From the NCBI GenBank assembly GCA_003574885.1, contig PJFC01000005.1:248001-312000 (forward strand): a stretch of DNA of 64,000 bases, in the 5' to 3' direction. The notes below the pieces were generated by a model. That model made no database searches and was not told where the DNA came from. It saw nothing but the letters and a program-made list of their open reading frames with translations. Shown here in pieces: positions 11,342 to 20,227 of the stretch. The stretch comes from Geobacter sp. GTDB taxonomy: Bacteria; Desulfobacterota; Desulfuromonadia; Geobacterales; Geobacteraceae. Each line of letters opens with the position of its first letter. Position 1 is the stretch's first letter. The position numbers and the translations under genes are program-made.

Positions 11342-12007
11342 TCACGTCTTTCTGTCCAAACTCCGGTACTGGATTGCCTCGGAGATGTGGTTCTCCTTGA
11401 TGCCGTCGCTCCCCGCCAGGTCGGCGATGGTGCGGGCGACCTTGAGGATGCGGGTGTAGGAGCGGGCGGATAGGCCGAGCCGGTCGGTGACGAGTTCCAT
11501 CATCCGGTGACCGGCGGCGTCCGGCTCGCAGAACTTCCGGATGAAGCGGGGGGGCATGTGGGCGTTGCAGTGGACTTTTGTTCCCTTGAACCGCTCCCGC
11601 TGTATATCCCGGGAGCGTTCCACCCGCTCCCGGATCGCCGTGGAGCTTTCTCCTTCGCGCCGGTCGGCGAGCTCGCTGTATTTTACCGCCGGGACCTCGA
11701 TGTGGATGTCGATCCGGTCCAGAAGCGGCCCGGAGATGCGGGAGCGGTAGCGCTGGATCATGATGGGTGTGCAGGAGCACTGGTGCTGGGGATCGCCGCT
11801 GTATCCGCAGTGGCAGGGATTCATGGCGGAGACGAGCATGAGGCGGGACGGGTAGGTGATGGACATGAGGGCCCGGGAGATGGTGACCCGGCCATCCTCC
11901 AGGGGCTGGCGCAGGACCTCCAGGACGTGTTTCTTGAATTCGGGGAGTTCATCGAGAAAGAGGACGCCGTTGTGGGAGAGGGAGACCTCCCCCGGTCGGG
12001 GGGTATT
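11342..12007 (-). pseudogene. comM: comM (Mg-chelatase-like competence helicase), C-terminal fragment
   Basis: Reading the minus strand from 12007 gives [66 protein letters not shown] and so on to a stop at 11342, 221 codons. This is the C-terminal part of ComM/YifB, the AAA+ family helicase that helps branch migration of incoming DNA in natural transformation. Walker B (VLFLDE) and the cysteine cluster ([13 protein letters not shown]) lie here, while Walker A is in the other half at 33675-34535. Joining the halves at the target duplication restores a 508-aa frame (287 + 221). The fragment has no start of its own and should be inactive. Confidence 0.93.
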
Positions 12008-12012
12008 GCCGC
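12008..12012. repeat. Target site duplication, left copy (GCCGC)
   Basis: GCCGC directly precedes the transposon's TGTCATTT end and recurs at 33675-33679 directly after the other end. Five bases is the duplication length produced by Tn7-type transposition. Confidence 0.92.
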
Positions 12013-12157
12013 TGTCATTTTGTATAAATAATGCTACTAGTATTCCTGATGCAAAAAGGTTAATAAAACAGGGTCTTAGTCATTTTGTTTGGTTTTATAC
12101 CGATCCATTAAAATTTATCATAAATAATGCAAATATTGCCATACATAATGCAACTAG
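12013..12157 (+). repeat. Left transposon end with three TnsB-type binding repeats
   Basis: Three 20-bp related sequences lie at 12021-12040 (TGTATAAATAATGCTACTAG), 12117-12136 and 12138-12157. They share an ATAAATAATGC or ATACATAATGC core followed by WACTAG or a decayed form. Similar cores sit at the right end in inverted orientation. Tn7-type ends carry arrays of about 20-22 bp repeats bound by TnsB. The wide spacing of repeat 1 from a close pair also fits an asymmetric Tn7 left end. Confidence 0.8.
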
Positions 12158-12257
12158 ATGAATATTGGTGTAATATATTGAAACACCCTGTGAAGCTAAA
12201 GAAGCCGGATTGGGAGATTTTCTTCCAACACCTCTGTTAATCTTTTATGGACATCAA

Positions 12258-12917
12258 ATGCCAGTAAGAAAAATCCCCAAAAGCTACCGCTCGGTAACTG
12301 GTTACTTTCCGAGTATCAAAAATGGCCGCAGTATTGCCTACGAATCCAAGTTGGAGCGTGATTTCTTTCTCATGCTGGAGTTTGACCGGGCTGTAGTCGG
12401 TTACGAGGAGCAACCATTCCACATTCTGGGTACCTTTGATGGTAAAAAATTCAAGTATACGCCAGACTGTCTTGTCTCATACGCAGCTGGGCAACCTCTC
12501 CTTATCGCGGAAGTTAAGTTCTTAAAGGAGCTTGAAGAGAAAGCAGATGAGTTCCGTCCAAAATTCGACAGGGCGGAAGATTATGCAAGGCAGAACGGCA
12601 TGGAGTTCAGAGTGTTTACCGAAAGTGATATTCGGGGTGATTTTCTGGATAACTGTAAAATTCTCTATGGTTTCGCACGACCACCTGGCAATCTTGTTGA
12701 CCACGCTGAAAGGATCAGGATGACAGCCGTCAATGCGGGCGAGATTGAATTTGGAAGGCTACTTGAGATTCTGTCTTCGGATAAGATGACAAGGGCGGTC
12801 ATAATGCCGGTTGTTTGGCATCTCATATTCAGAGGCGATTTGGTTATTGCCGACATGTATAAACCGATCAACAACAACAGCATTCTGAGGACAGCAAATG
12901 GGAATACGCACTCTTAA
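12258..12917 (+). CDS. tnsA: TnsA-like endonuclease subunit of the transposase
   Basis: 219 aa from the ATG at 12258; a TTG at 12210 would add 16 unlikely residues. TnsA cuts the 5' ends of the element so that it leaves by cut and paste rather than copying. The restriction-enzyme-like active site is visible: E33 in SKLERDF, D70 in FKYTPD, and E85-x-K87 in IAEVKFL. The C-terminal third (GRLLEILSS, MPVVWHLIFRGDL) is the helical part that contacts TnsC in Tn7. It lies about 100 bp inside the left-end repeats and its end overlaps tnsB by 20 bp. No strong Shine-Dalgarno precedes the start. An intact catalytic triad predicts non-replicative transposition. Confidence 0.9.
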   Translation: MPVRKIPKSYRSVTGYFPSIKNGRSIAYESKLERDFFLMLEFDRAVVGYEEQPFHILGTFDGKKFKYTPDCLVSYAAGQPLLIAEVKFLKELEEKADEFRPKFDRAEDYARQNGMEFRVFTESDIRGDFLDNCKILYGFARPPGNLVDHAERIRMTAVNAGEIEFGRLLEILSSDKMTRAVIMPVVWHLIFRGDLVIADMYKPINNNSILRTANGNTHS

Positions 12918-14820
12918 ATCTGGCGAAGAATTAATCCTTGAAGGGACACGTTATAAGATACTCAACCCTCCCGACCTTATGAATCTTTCGCTACGTAACG
13001 TTACTACTGGCGAAGTCCGAATCATTTCGATTTCCGACTTGCCGATACTTATGAAAGATGAAGGTCGTCCTTCCTTACCGCCGGCCAACGATCTTCCCCC
13101 TGAACAGATGGCAGTGGCGAAGAAGCGTTTAGATATCATTGCGCCTCTCCTCGTGCCCGGCAGAACGAAACGAGAGGTTACGGAAAGAGCGAAGACTTTC
13201 GGTTTTGACGGGGTGACCCTTTATCGGTGGATCAGGAAATTTGAGCGAACAAGGCAGTTAAGCTCTCTCGCCCCAGCATTCGAGACTAGAGGTGGACCGG
13301 GAAAGTCTCGTATCGACTCTCATGTGGAAGCGATACTCCAAAAGGTAATTGAGGAAGAGTTCCTTACCCGGCAGAAGAAAAAGGTGAGCAAGGTCTGCAG
13401 TGAAGTGGAGATGCGCTGCTTTCGAGCTGGTGTGCCGGCTCCGCATCCATCAACTGTCCGTAGAAGGATTGAGGCACTGCCCCGAAATGACGTGGTGAAA
13501 CGCCGGGAGGGAAGTAAAAAAAGCTCTAGGCTTTTCCAGAGCGTAGAAGGTTCGTTTCCTGAAGGAAAACATCCGCTGGATGCCATTCAGATCGATCATA
13601 CAATTCTTGATGTAATCCTCGTCGACGAGATTTACCGGAAGCCCATCGGCCGTCCTCACATCACGGTGGGGATAGACATCTGCACTCGAATGGTGTACGG
13701 CTTCTGCCTGTCTCTCGATAAGCCCGGCTTCTTTGCTGTGGGGCAGTCGCTTTACATGGGCATGATCCCAAAAGATGCTTTTCTCAGAAAAATGGGAATC
13801 AATTCGCCGTGGGAGATATTTGGGCTTCCGAAAATCATTTTCGCGGACAATGCAGGAGAGTTTCGTTGCGACGATATGAAGGCATTCTGTGAGGAGTACG
13901 GTATTGAGATATCCTGGAGACCAGTTGCCCGTCCGCAATTCGGAGGCCATATAGAGCGCCTTATCGGCAACCTTAATAGTGCGATTCATACCCTCCCTGG
14001 AACAACTTTTTCTAACATTGCAGTCAAAGGAGATTACAAGTCGGATGCGGAGGCTGTTTTTACCATCTCGGAACTTGAAGAATGGTTTACCAGATACTTT
14101 GTAGAGATATACCACAACAAGGTTCACTCGACACTTGGTATGACACCACGGCAGAAATACGAGCTGGAGATACTCGGCAGTGAGACTATGCCTGGCATGG
14201 GCTTGCCTTCCATGGTTGAGGACGAGGAACGTCTGAGGGTATCGCTGCTGCCTTCGGTTCAGCGGACGGTGCAGCCGCACGGGGTGGTGATCGACGAGGT
14301 GTTCTACTTCCATGATGTATTGCGAAAATATATCAAGCTCCGCGAGCGGGGAAGCAAAAAAGGTAAGCTTTTCACATTCAGGCAGGACCCGCGAGATATC
14401 AGCAAGATATATTTCTACGACGAGGCGTTACGCCAGTATTTCACAATTCCGTACCGCAATATCGGCCTTCCGCCCATTTCAGTCTGGGAACTTCGCAAGG
14501 TCAAGCGGTGGCTGACTGACCAGGGAATAGCCAAGCCAAACGAGCATCAGATCTTTCAGGCGTGTGAGAGGTTGAGACAGATTGAGAAGGAGTCGGCGGA
14601 GAAGACCAAGCTTGCGAGGCGGAGTATCGAAGCGAGGAAACGGCGAGAATCGACCCACAAAGAAAGCCAGAAGGCAAACAAAACGCAGCCTATGGTGGGA
14701 ACTCTTCCAGGCAAAACCGGCGTGAGTGCCATACTTGACTCGCAGTTGGATGATATTTTCAGGGATGTGAAGCCTTTTGAGGGAATTGAGGTGGTGCAAC
14801 CGAAGAAGGAGGACAAATGA
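12898..14820 (+). CDS. tnsB: TnsB-like DDE transposase
   Basis: 640 aa. TnsB binds the end repeats and joins 3' ends to the target. It has an N-terminal helix-turn-helix region at about residues 80-130 (TKREVTERAKTFG, VTLYRWIRKFE), then an rve/RNase H-fold catalytic core with the three acidic residues: D near 232 in AIQIDHTILD, D near 318 in IIFADNAGEFR, and E near 352 in GGHIERLIG. A Mu-type C-terminal beta-barrel follows, and a basic tail (ARKRRESTHKESQKANK) ends the protein, as expected for the part that binds TnsC. It overlaps tnsA by 20 bp and tnsC by 4 bp (ATGA), which points to one transcript and coupled translation. Length is slightly below Tn7 TnsB (about 700 aa). Confidence 0.93.
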   Translation: MGIRTLKSGEELILEGTRYKILNPPDLMNLSLRNVTTGEVRIISISDLPILMKDEGRPSLPPANDLPPEQMAVAKKRLDIIAPLLVPGRTKREVTERAKTFGFDGVTLYRWIRKFERTRQLSSLAPAFETRGGPGKSRIDSHVEAILQKVIEEEFLTRQKKKVSKVCSEVEMRCFRAGVPAPHPSTVRRRIEALPRNDVVKRREGSKKSSRLFQSVEGSFPEGKHPLDAIQIDHTILDVILVDEIYRKPIGRPHITVGIDICTRMVYGFCLSLDKPGFFAVGQSLYMGMIPKDAFLRKMGINSPWEIFGLPKIIFADNAGEFRCDDMKAFCEEYGIEISWRPVARPQFGGHIERLIGNLNSAIHTLPGTTFSNIAVKGDYKSDAEAVFTISELEEWFTRYFVEIYHNKVHSTLGMTPRQKYELEILGSETMPGMGLPSMVEDEERLRVSLLPSVQRTVQPHGVVIDEVFYFHDVLRKYIKLRERGSKKGKLFTFRQDPRDISKIYFYDEALRQYFTIPYRNIGLPPISVWELRKVKRWLTDQGIAKPNEHQIFQACERLRQIEKESAEKTKLARRSIEARKRRESTHKESQKANKTQPMVGTLPGKTGVSAILDSQLDDIFRDVKPFEGIEVVQPKKEDK

Positions 14821-15725
14821 GAGCGGCTGATTATGAACATATGGACCTACTCCTACCTGAAACTAAGGAAATGCTCGATTCTAACGGCGATGACCGGATC
14901 GAATATCTCAGAACTGATAAATGGATTCCTTACCCAAGGGCGAACCAGATCTTGAAAAAGATCGAGGAGCTCCTCAAGGAACCAACCAAGACCAGGATGT
15001 CAAATCTGCTCATTGTCGGTGAAAGCAATAATGGGAAGACGAGCCTAGTCAAGAAATTTTGGCGCAGTCACCCCCCGTCCGATGGGCTTTATGAAGATGC
15101 TTATCCGGTTATGTACGTTCAGGCTCCGCCCGTGCCGGACGAGCGTAGGTTCTACGATGCCATATTGACCGTCCTCCTTGTTCCGTTTCGTCATCGGGAT
15201 GCCCCATCGCAGAAAATCGCGGATATTAGCTATTACTTCAACAAGATCGGTACGAGAATGCTGATAGTGGACGAGATCCACAACATCCTGAGTGGGTCAG
15301 TGCCCAAGCAAAGGGCTTTTATGAACGCCTTGAAGAATCTGGGTAACCAGTTGGCCATCCCGATTGTACTGGTTGGGACGAAGGATGCTCTCATGGCTAC
15401 CAACACCGATATGCAGATCAGTAGCCGGTTTAAACCCGAACACCTTCCCGTCTGGCGGCTAGATAGGGAATTCGTCCAGCTCTTGGCAAGCATAGAAACG
15501 ACTTTGCCGCTCAGGAAGCCTTCTGATCTGGCCACAAAAGAGCTAGCACAGGAGATCTACCGCCTCTCGGAAGGTTACATCGGTGAGATCGTTGCAGTTA
15601 TTGGCGAAGCGGCGGTTGTTGCAATCCAGAGCGGGTCGGAGCGCATTACAACGAAAGAGATAAAGGAAAGCGGTTTTATTCCGCCATCAAAACGGAGGGT
15701 GATCACTGAACTCGAAAGCGGATGA
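14817..15725 (+). CDS. tnsC: TnsC/TniB-like AAA+ transposition regulator
   Basis: 302 aa. TnsC is the ATP-dependent matchmaker that links the transposase to target-selecting TniQ/TnsD or TnsE. Walker A is GESNNGKTS (residues 68-76) and Walker B is MLIVDEIHNI (about 147-156); a sensor-type VGTKDAL follows. The protein is short, closer to TniB (about 300 aa) than to Tn7 TnsC (about 555 aa), so it lacks the long terminal arms of the classical protein. The start overlaps the tnsB stop by 4 bp. The end probably overlaps the start of tniQ. Confidence 0.92.
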   Translation: MRAADYEHMDLLLPETKEMLDSNGDDRIEYLRTDKWIPYPRANQILKKIEELLKEPTKTRMSNLLIVGESNNGKTSLVKKFWRSHPPSDGLYEDAYPVMYVQAPPVPDERRFYDAILTVLLVPFRHRDAPSQKIADISYYFNKIGTRMLIVDEIHNILSGSVPKQRAFMNALKNLGNQLAIPIVLVGTKDALMATNTDMQISSRFKPEHLPVWRLDREFVQLLASIETTLPLRKPSDLATKELAQEIYRLSEGYIGEIVAVIGEAAVVAIQSGSERITTKEIKESGFIPPSKRRVITELESG

Positions 15726-16752
15726 CAGGCCGATCTTCAAGATAGGGCAAAGACCATATGGAGAGGCAAAATTCCCCCTGAAGCTGAGGCCGTTGGATGA
15801 TGAACTCCTCAGCTCCTGGCTTGTCCGTATAGCTGTCGAACATCGGACTATGCCCTGCACGTTTACCAATCTCTACCTTCCGGATACCCGTAACAAGCTT
15901 TGGGCCAATGATGTTGATCTTCAGGCTGAAGAAGAACTCCTCCAAACTCTTTCCTTCAAAAGTTCTATTCCAGCCGAAACTCTCCGCTCGATGACCCTGA
16001 AGAGTTACGAGGGCTATCTTTTCGAACGACTCTACCCAATGTGCGGAGGTACACCGTTCATGCTACCGATGGGGATGCGAGGTCGGCAAAGTAGATTGCC
16101 TGGTCTTCGTTTCTGCCCACGTTGTCTGCAGGAAGAAGAAAGGCCGTACTTCCGAAAGAAGTGGCGGCTTTCATTTTCAACTGCCTGTCTGCGACACATG
16201 TGCTTTCTCCAGGAAAGGTGCCCAATCTGCCAAGCTCCAGTCAACATTTACCGTAAGCCTTTGGGTATTGAATCCCCATGTTCATATAAATGCGGATGCC
16301 ATTACAGGAATGTCGATGTTGAACTGATTGACAGTGATTCATACGGCCTGAAAGCGCTTTCACGCATGTACAATATCCTGGACAACGGATTCGTAATGCT
16401 CGGCGACAGCCCTGTACACTCCTTCCTTTTCTTCAGTGTTATTCATCAACTTTCCAAGGTAGTTTATTTTTGGGACAGGACCAAGGGATTCCTTGACCAA
16501 GAGGTCATGAAAAGCTGTATAGAAGGGCTTGACTGGCAGGTCAAAGCTGCCACTTTGGAAGAAGTACGGCTAAAAGAGCAGTATCTGCTCTTCTCCGGGC
16601 TGATGCGTATTTTCGATGATTATCCCAACAGGTTGGTGGAATACTGTCGGCGGAATGGGTTGGGCAAGACTGAGTTGGTGAAGGACTTACGCATGGTGCC
16701 TTTCTGGTATTCCAGGATAGTGGATCAATTCGATCGATCATTCTGCAGGTGA
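15706..16752 (+). CDS. tniQ: TniQ/TnsD-like target-site selector
   Basis: About 348 aa if begun at the CTG at 15706, which follows a GGAGGG Shine-Dalgarno (15694-15699) with 6-bp spacing. The first ordinary start, TTG at 15793, would cut off KFPLKLRPL, which belongs to the family's usual N-terminus before DDELLSSWLVRIA. Reading back from 15793 is open to a TGA at 15700. The TniQ zinc region is clear: FCPRCLQEE, FSTACLRHMCFL, CPICQAP and later CSYKCGCH. TniQ proteins choose the insertion site and recruit TnsC. At 348 aa it is shorter than Tn7 TnsD (508 aa), so comM recognition, if it is done by this protein, must sit in a small C-terminal part. The identity is sure; the exact start is not. Confidence 0.88.
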   Translation: MNSKADDRPIFKIGQRPYGEAKFPLKLRPLDDELLSSWLVRIAVEHRTMPCTFTNLYLPDTRNKLWANDVDLQAEEELLQTLSFKSSIPAETLRSMTLKSYEGYLFERLYPMCGGTPFMLPMGMRGRQSRLPGLRFCPRCLQEEERPYFRKKWRLSFSTACLRHMCFLQERCPICQAPVNIYRKPLGIESPCSYKCGCHYRNVDVELIDSDSYGLKALSRMYNILDNGFVMLGDSPVHSFLFFSVIHQLSKVVYFWDRTKGFLDQEVMKSCIEGLDWQVKAATLEEVRLKEQYLLFSGLMRIFDDYPNRLVEYCRRNGLGKTELVKDLRMVPFWYSRIVDQFDRSFCR

Positions 16753-16837
16753 GAGGGGGAAACCCGGCGATAAATAATATCGCCAAAAATTTTTGCGAAA
16801 TTACGCATGAGAATTATATTTCTGAAGATATCGGAGT

Positions 16838-17605
16838 TTATTGCCAAAGTCCGTCTGGCTTCTTGTTTTCTATGACATCTTGAACATCCTTGTCCAGATT
16901 TGACAGGAAATCGAGCCCCGTCTTCTTTTCTATGTCCCTGATCGTCACAATATAGTTTGGCATTTCAGCACTGTCGATCTTTTGGTTGGACATTATGAAG
17001 GCGATGGCCTCGGTTTTGTACGGGTCGTAGACGATCTTGTATAAATGAGTCGGGACAGCCACTTTGCCTGGTCCTACGGTCTTCTTGACTCCCCCGTCGT
17101 AAATGGGGCCGGTAAAAATGTACACCTCACCCCGCGCAATAGCCCAGTCTCGAACGTATTCTTCGAGATCTTTCCAGATGCCTTGGTTCATCCCGACTCC
17201 CACTTGGGGGACCATGTTTGAGAGGTAGAAGCATTCCTCCATTGCCTGCTTGTCCCACCTCATATCCGCTGCCGGTGCCATGTGTCCTTTATCGTAACCG
17301 CTTCTCCTGTAATCGTCCAATTCAGCTCGTTTCCCTTCATCGAGATCCGGATCCGGTTTGAACTTGTTGTTGCGGAGGATTGTCCCATTTGCCTTGTCGG
17401 CGGTTAAATGCTCAATTACCCAAATTGGCGTTTTGCGATTAGAATCGTGGGCTAGGAGATATCCCTTCCTGCAAAGGAGTTCACCTTGGTTGCCAGGCAA
17501 GCCGATCTTCGAATATTCTGTGCATCCCTCAATGGAGCTGGCAAAAACGACGCTCGCAGCGAAAACCATGACTGCGATAAGAGTGGAGATAGAACCTTTA
17601 AGCAT
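16838..17605 (-). CDS. Exported DNA/RNA non-specific endonuclease (NUC/EndA family)
   Basis: 255 aa from the ATG at 17605, chosen because it begins a signal peptide (MLKGSISTLIAVMVFAASVV, cleavage near FAS-SIEG). The longer open frame to 17707 would bury that signal. The beta-beta-alpha-metal active site is present: YDKGHMAPAAD with catalytic H108, and the metal-binding Asn region SNMVPQVGVGMNQG. The family cleaves both DNA and RNA with Mg and acts in the periplasm or outside the cell. It is the first cargo gene after tniQ, on the opposite strand and convergent with it. The role in the element is open: nutrient scavenging, defence against incoming DNA, or a carried passenger. Confidence 0.88.
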   Translation of the reverse strand: MLKGSISTLIAVMVFAASVVFASSIEGCTEYSKIGLPGNQGELLCRKGYLLAHDSNRKTPIWVIEHLTADKANGTILRNNKFKPDPDLDEGKRAELDDYRRSGYDKGHMAPAADMRWDKQAMEECFYLSNMVPQVGVGMNQGIWKDLEEYVRDWAIARGEVYIFTGPIYDGGVKKTVGPGKVAVPTHLYKIVYDPYKTEAIAFIMSNQKIDSAEMPNYIVTIRDIEKKTGLDFLSNLDKDVQDVIENKKPDGLWQ

Positions 17606-17625
17606 ACGTCTTTCAGTCCTTATTT

Positions 17626-18671
17626 CTATCCGATGAGGTTGCGCTCTGGCAGTAGTTCGTTCAAAATCATGCCACGCATGACCTCCACTCCACGTGTGAA
17701 ATGCCACACTCTTTGGTTATGCGCATTTCGTTCCGTCAGTTTGCTAACAGCCTCCAGTTCTTCTCTGAATGCGTTGTGCCGGTATTCGGGGATAGCACCG
17801 GCAAACAGCAATCTTCCAGCGATTGCCGCCCCTTGCCATTTTTCGCCGCGCTCGTCCTTCTTGCCTTCGAAGGCGAGGATCTCCGCAACAGTGGCGCGAA
17901 TAGTCTCGAAATTTCTCGCCTCAGCGACTTCGGCATACTGAGGCGCCGCTGCTTTGAACTTGGAGAAGAAGTCAAAAAGATTTTCGCATGCTTGCATATA
18001 GGTCTCTTGGTTCTTGCGAAGAGGAGATGGAATCCCATTTTCATAGGAGAACTCCCACTCCAAGTACGGCCGGTCGGGGAAATCCGCTACACAGGCGTGC
18101 CCCAAACCCCGTGTTGCTGAGGCGGCGATTCTGCCGAAAAAGCTGTCGGCTTTACTCTGGATATAGTCCAGAATGTCGGAGTCTTTCATGTGGAGTCTTA
18201 TCTCTTCTGAGTTTACAAGGTTTCCTTCGCATCGCTGCCCAGAGAATCCGTAATGCGAGAACGTGTCGGCGTAGATATGGGCCATTATCCCCACAAATCG
18301 GGAGCGAAAGGTTCGTTACTTCTCGTCAGGACTCGCTCAATGGCTTCTTGTGCGACTGCGCTGTTTTTCGTGCACTGCATGTTCTCTTGGTAAGATGTGC
18401 CTTCTGTGCCAGGCAGAAAATGGAATGTCACCCAAACCTTGTGAGGGTCGGCTTTGTCGAGATCGGCCGGATCGAAGTTGGCATCGCAGACCATGCCATG
18501 TCCAGATGGCCAGTAAGATATCAATGCCCCGTCGGATGTCTCGACATCGTCTTCCTCGGTATAGTCGTCGACAAACTGAGCTGCCTCAGCAATCCGTAAT
18601 GCAATATCTCCATTCAATCCGGCGGCTCGGGCCATGGCGTAGGTTCCGTAATAATGCATATCGATTTGCAT
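17626..18671 (-). pseudogene. DUF6765-family protein gene, split by a frameshift
   Basis: The frame starting at 18671 (MQIDMHYYGTYAMARAAG, Shine-Dalgarno AAGGAGA) runs 128 codons and stops at 18285 with DLWG. The -1 frame begins at the same place with GIMAHIYADTFSHYGFSG and runs to 17626. Together they give about 350 aa in the order expected of one DUF6765 protein, which normally reads through this His-rich HxYADxFSHYGFSG motif. The junction is a run of four G on the minus strand (18289-18292); one more G would restore the frame. So it is a fresh loss, a sequencing error, or less likely programmed slippage. The family is uncharacterised; conserved His and Asp hint at a metal site. Confidence 0.75.
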
Positions 18672-19401
18672 GTCAGAATGGTCTCCTTTTCAGTTTCATA
18701 TATCTTGCCATCCAATACCAATCGGTGAATTGGTCGTAAGGTCATTGAAATGCGTCGCAAACTTCCTGGTGTTGTACTGATTCATCCCCTTTTTATCGTA
18801 AAACTACTTGACAGAAATATTCCACTGCTTCGTCATTGTGGCAGAGATATATAGAATGCTCTCTGCCTCTACCTCTGAACTGGTTGTTTTTTGCTCTTGG
18901 ATGGGAACAAATAATTCTTCAAACGAGTTTTATTGACCAGTCAAAAAGTTATTGATTGAATTAAACAACACACGTAATGGCAATGTCAATTGTAAATGTG
19001 ATGATTTTAATTGTGCTCGGGATTAGAGGATACCCCTTTCGCGTGTCCCTCCTCTTGTTTCCATGCCTTAGTTACAACATTCCCTTTAAAATAAATGACT
19101 TGTGGCTCAACAAGATAGGCCGACAGGTTGTGCTCTTGAGCCTTTTTATTGATCGTGCTAGTTTCTACACCAGATAAAACTGATGTCGAATAGCCCGGAT
19201 TGTATAGGCTAAAAAGGATTGCACTTTTTCCACTTGGCCGTGGTATTGATGGTCGCAAAAGGAAAGACATTGTGGAGGTGGTGAGGATGAGCCAGCTCAT
19301 CGTAAACAACGCATTCCAACAAGACACCGTTTTGTTCTAGATGTGGGCATCTCGAACATCCATAATTTCTCTCCATAGCGGTTGACTAAGGACAAGAACC
19401 A
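18672..19401. other. Cargo intergenic stretch, no convincing gene
   Basis: 730 bp, AT-rich compared with the core genes. A 106-codon minus-strand frame (19007-19327) is open but has no start signal, no known motif and an odd composition, so I do not call it. In the neighbouring minus-strand frame a short fragment (DELAHPHHLHNVFPF) ends in a stop soon after. It could be decayed coding DNA between two cargo modules. Confidence 0.5.
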
Positions 19402-19611
19402 ATGGAAATTGAAGGAGCAATAGAACGCCTGAAGGAAATCATGCACATGGATTTTCAGGCCATGTCCTCAAGTGAGCGGATCATCCTGACCTGCGAAATT
19501 TCCGAAATAGGCCGACGTCTTGAATCCATGCACACTGATGACTGTGCCTTGGAAGAGGTCCTTGACGCCTTGGAAGAAAAACTAGCTCTGAAGCAAGATT
19601 TGGAAAACTGA
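19402..19611 (+). CDS. Small acidic helical protein, unknown
   Basis: 69 aa: an almost wholly helical, acidic protein with heptad-like leucines (IERLKEIMHM, ISEIGRRLES, LEEVLDALEEKLALKQ). AAGGAC lies at fitting distance ahead of the ATG. It stands alone between the empty stretch and the XRE gene and I do not recognise it. A coiled-coil helper or antitoxin-like protein is possible but not shown. Confidence 0.5.
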   Translation: MEIEGAIERLKEIMHMDFQAMSSSERIILTCEISEIGRRLESMHTDDCALEEVLDALEEKLALKQDLEN

Positions 19612-19774
19612 GAGACTTTTTCGGACCCGCGTAGCGATGGTCAACAACTACCCAACGATTTTGGAGTGAACTGATCTTCCTTGGAGATGTGCTGTTCTAG
19701 GCGGTGGTGTGAAGTTAGGCATTAGCGCTGCTTTTTCAACAAATAGGACCTTAGCCCCATTTGTCGCACCCCCA

Positions 19775-20134
19775 TCATAGTGTTTTACATCCCGCCCCCA
19801 CCTTTTCTGCAGATTTCTTTTTTTCTTCATTTAAAATTATACCCATTATCAGCGATCGTGCCATTGCATGTTTAGGCGAGTTAAACCCATCCTTAAGCTT
19901 CTCTATAATTTTATCTACAGATGGCGTCAATAGCCCGACGCGACCATCAATAATATTCATACAATGAATAATTAAAGAACCAGGAGGGTCAACCAAATTT
20001 CTTTCATATTTCGACACCTCGCTTTGGGCTCGACCCAGAATTTTTGCAAACTCCTTTTGCGTCAGGTTGCATGTAACACGGGCTTTTTTGACAATATCGC
20101 CAGACAGGTTCATATTTTTAATTTTCCATTTCAA
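19775..20134 (-). CDS. XRE-family helix-turn-helix regulator
   Basis: 119 aa (or 112 aa from the in-frame ATG at 20113). A Cro/CI-type HTH occupies about residues 10-65: KKARVTCNLTQKEFAKILG, then AQSEVSKYERNLVDPPGSL. The C-terminal half is short and helical. It is transcribed away from the five-gene operon that begins at 20228, with about 93 bp between starts. This is a usual arrangement for a regulator acting on its neighbour and itself. The shared gap is very AT-rich (20135-20215). Regulation is inferred from position. Confidence 0.85.
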   Translation of the reverse strand: MKWKIKNMNLSGDIVKKARVTCNLTQKEFAKILGRAQSEVSKYERNLVDPPGSLIIHCMNIIDGRVGLLTPSVDKIIEKLKDGFNSPKHAMARSLIMGIILNEEKKKSAEKVGAGCKTL

Positions 20135-20227
20135 ATGAGCTTTAAACTTGAAACATAATATTCATTTATTGCATATTTTGTCAAGATGAGTTATGATTTA
20201 TAAAATATAAATAGAGTGGTGATTGTT

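Noticed and set aside
18809-18840. TTGACA-like promoter in the empty cargo stretch
   Set aside because: No good -10 at the right distance and no gene after it.
19007-19327. 106-codon minus-strand frame
   Set aside because: No start signal, no motif and odd composition; possibly decayed DNA.
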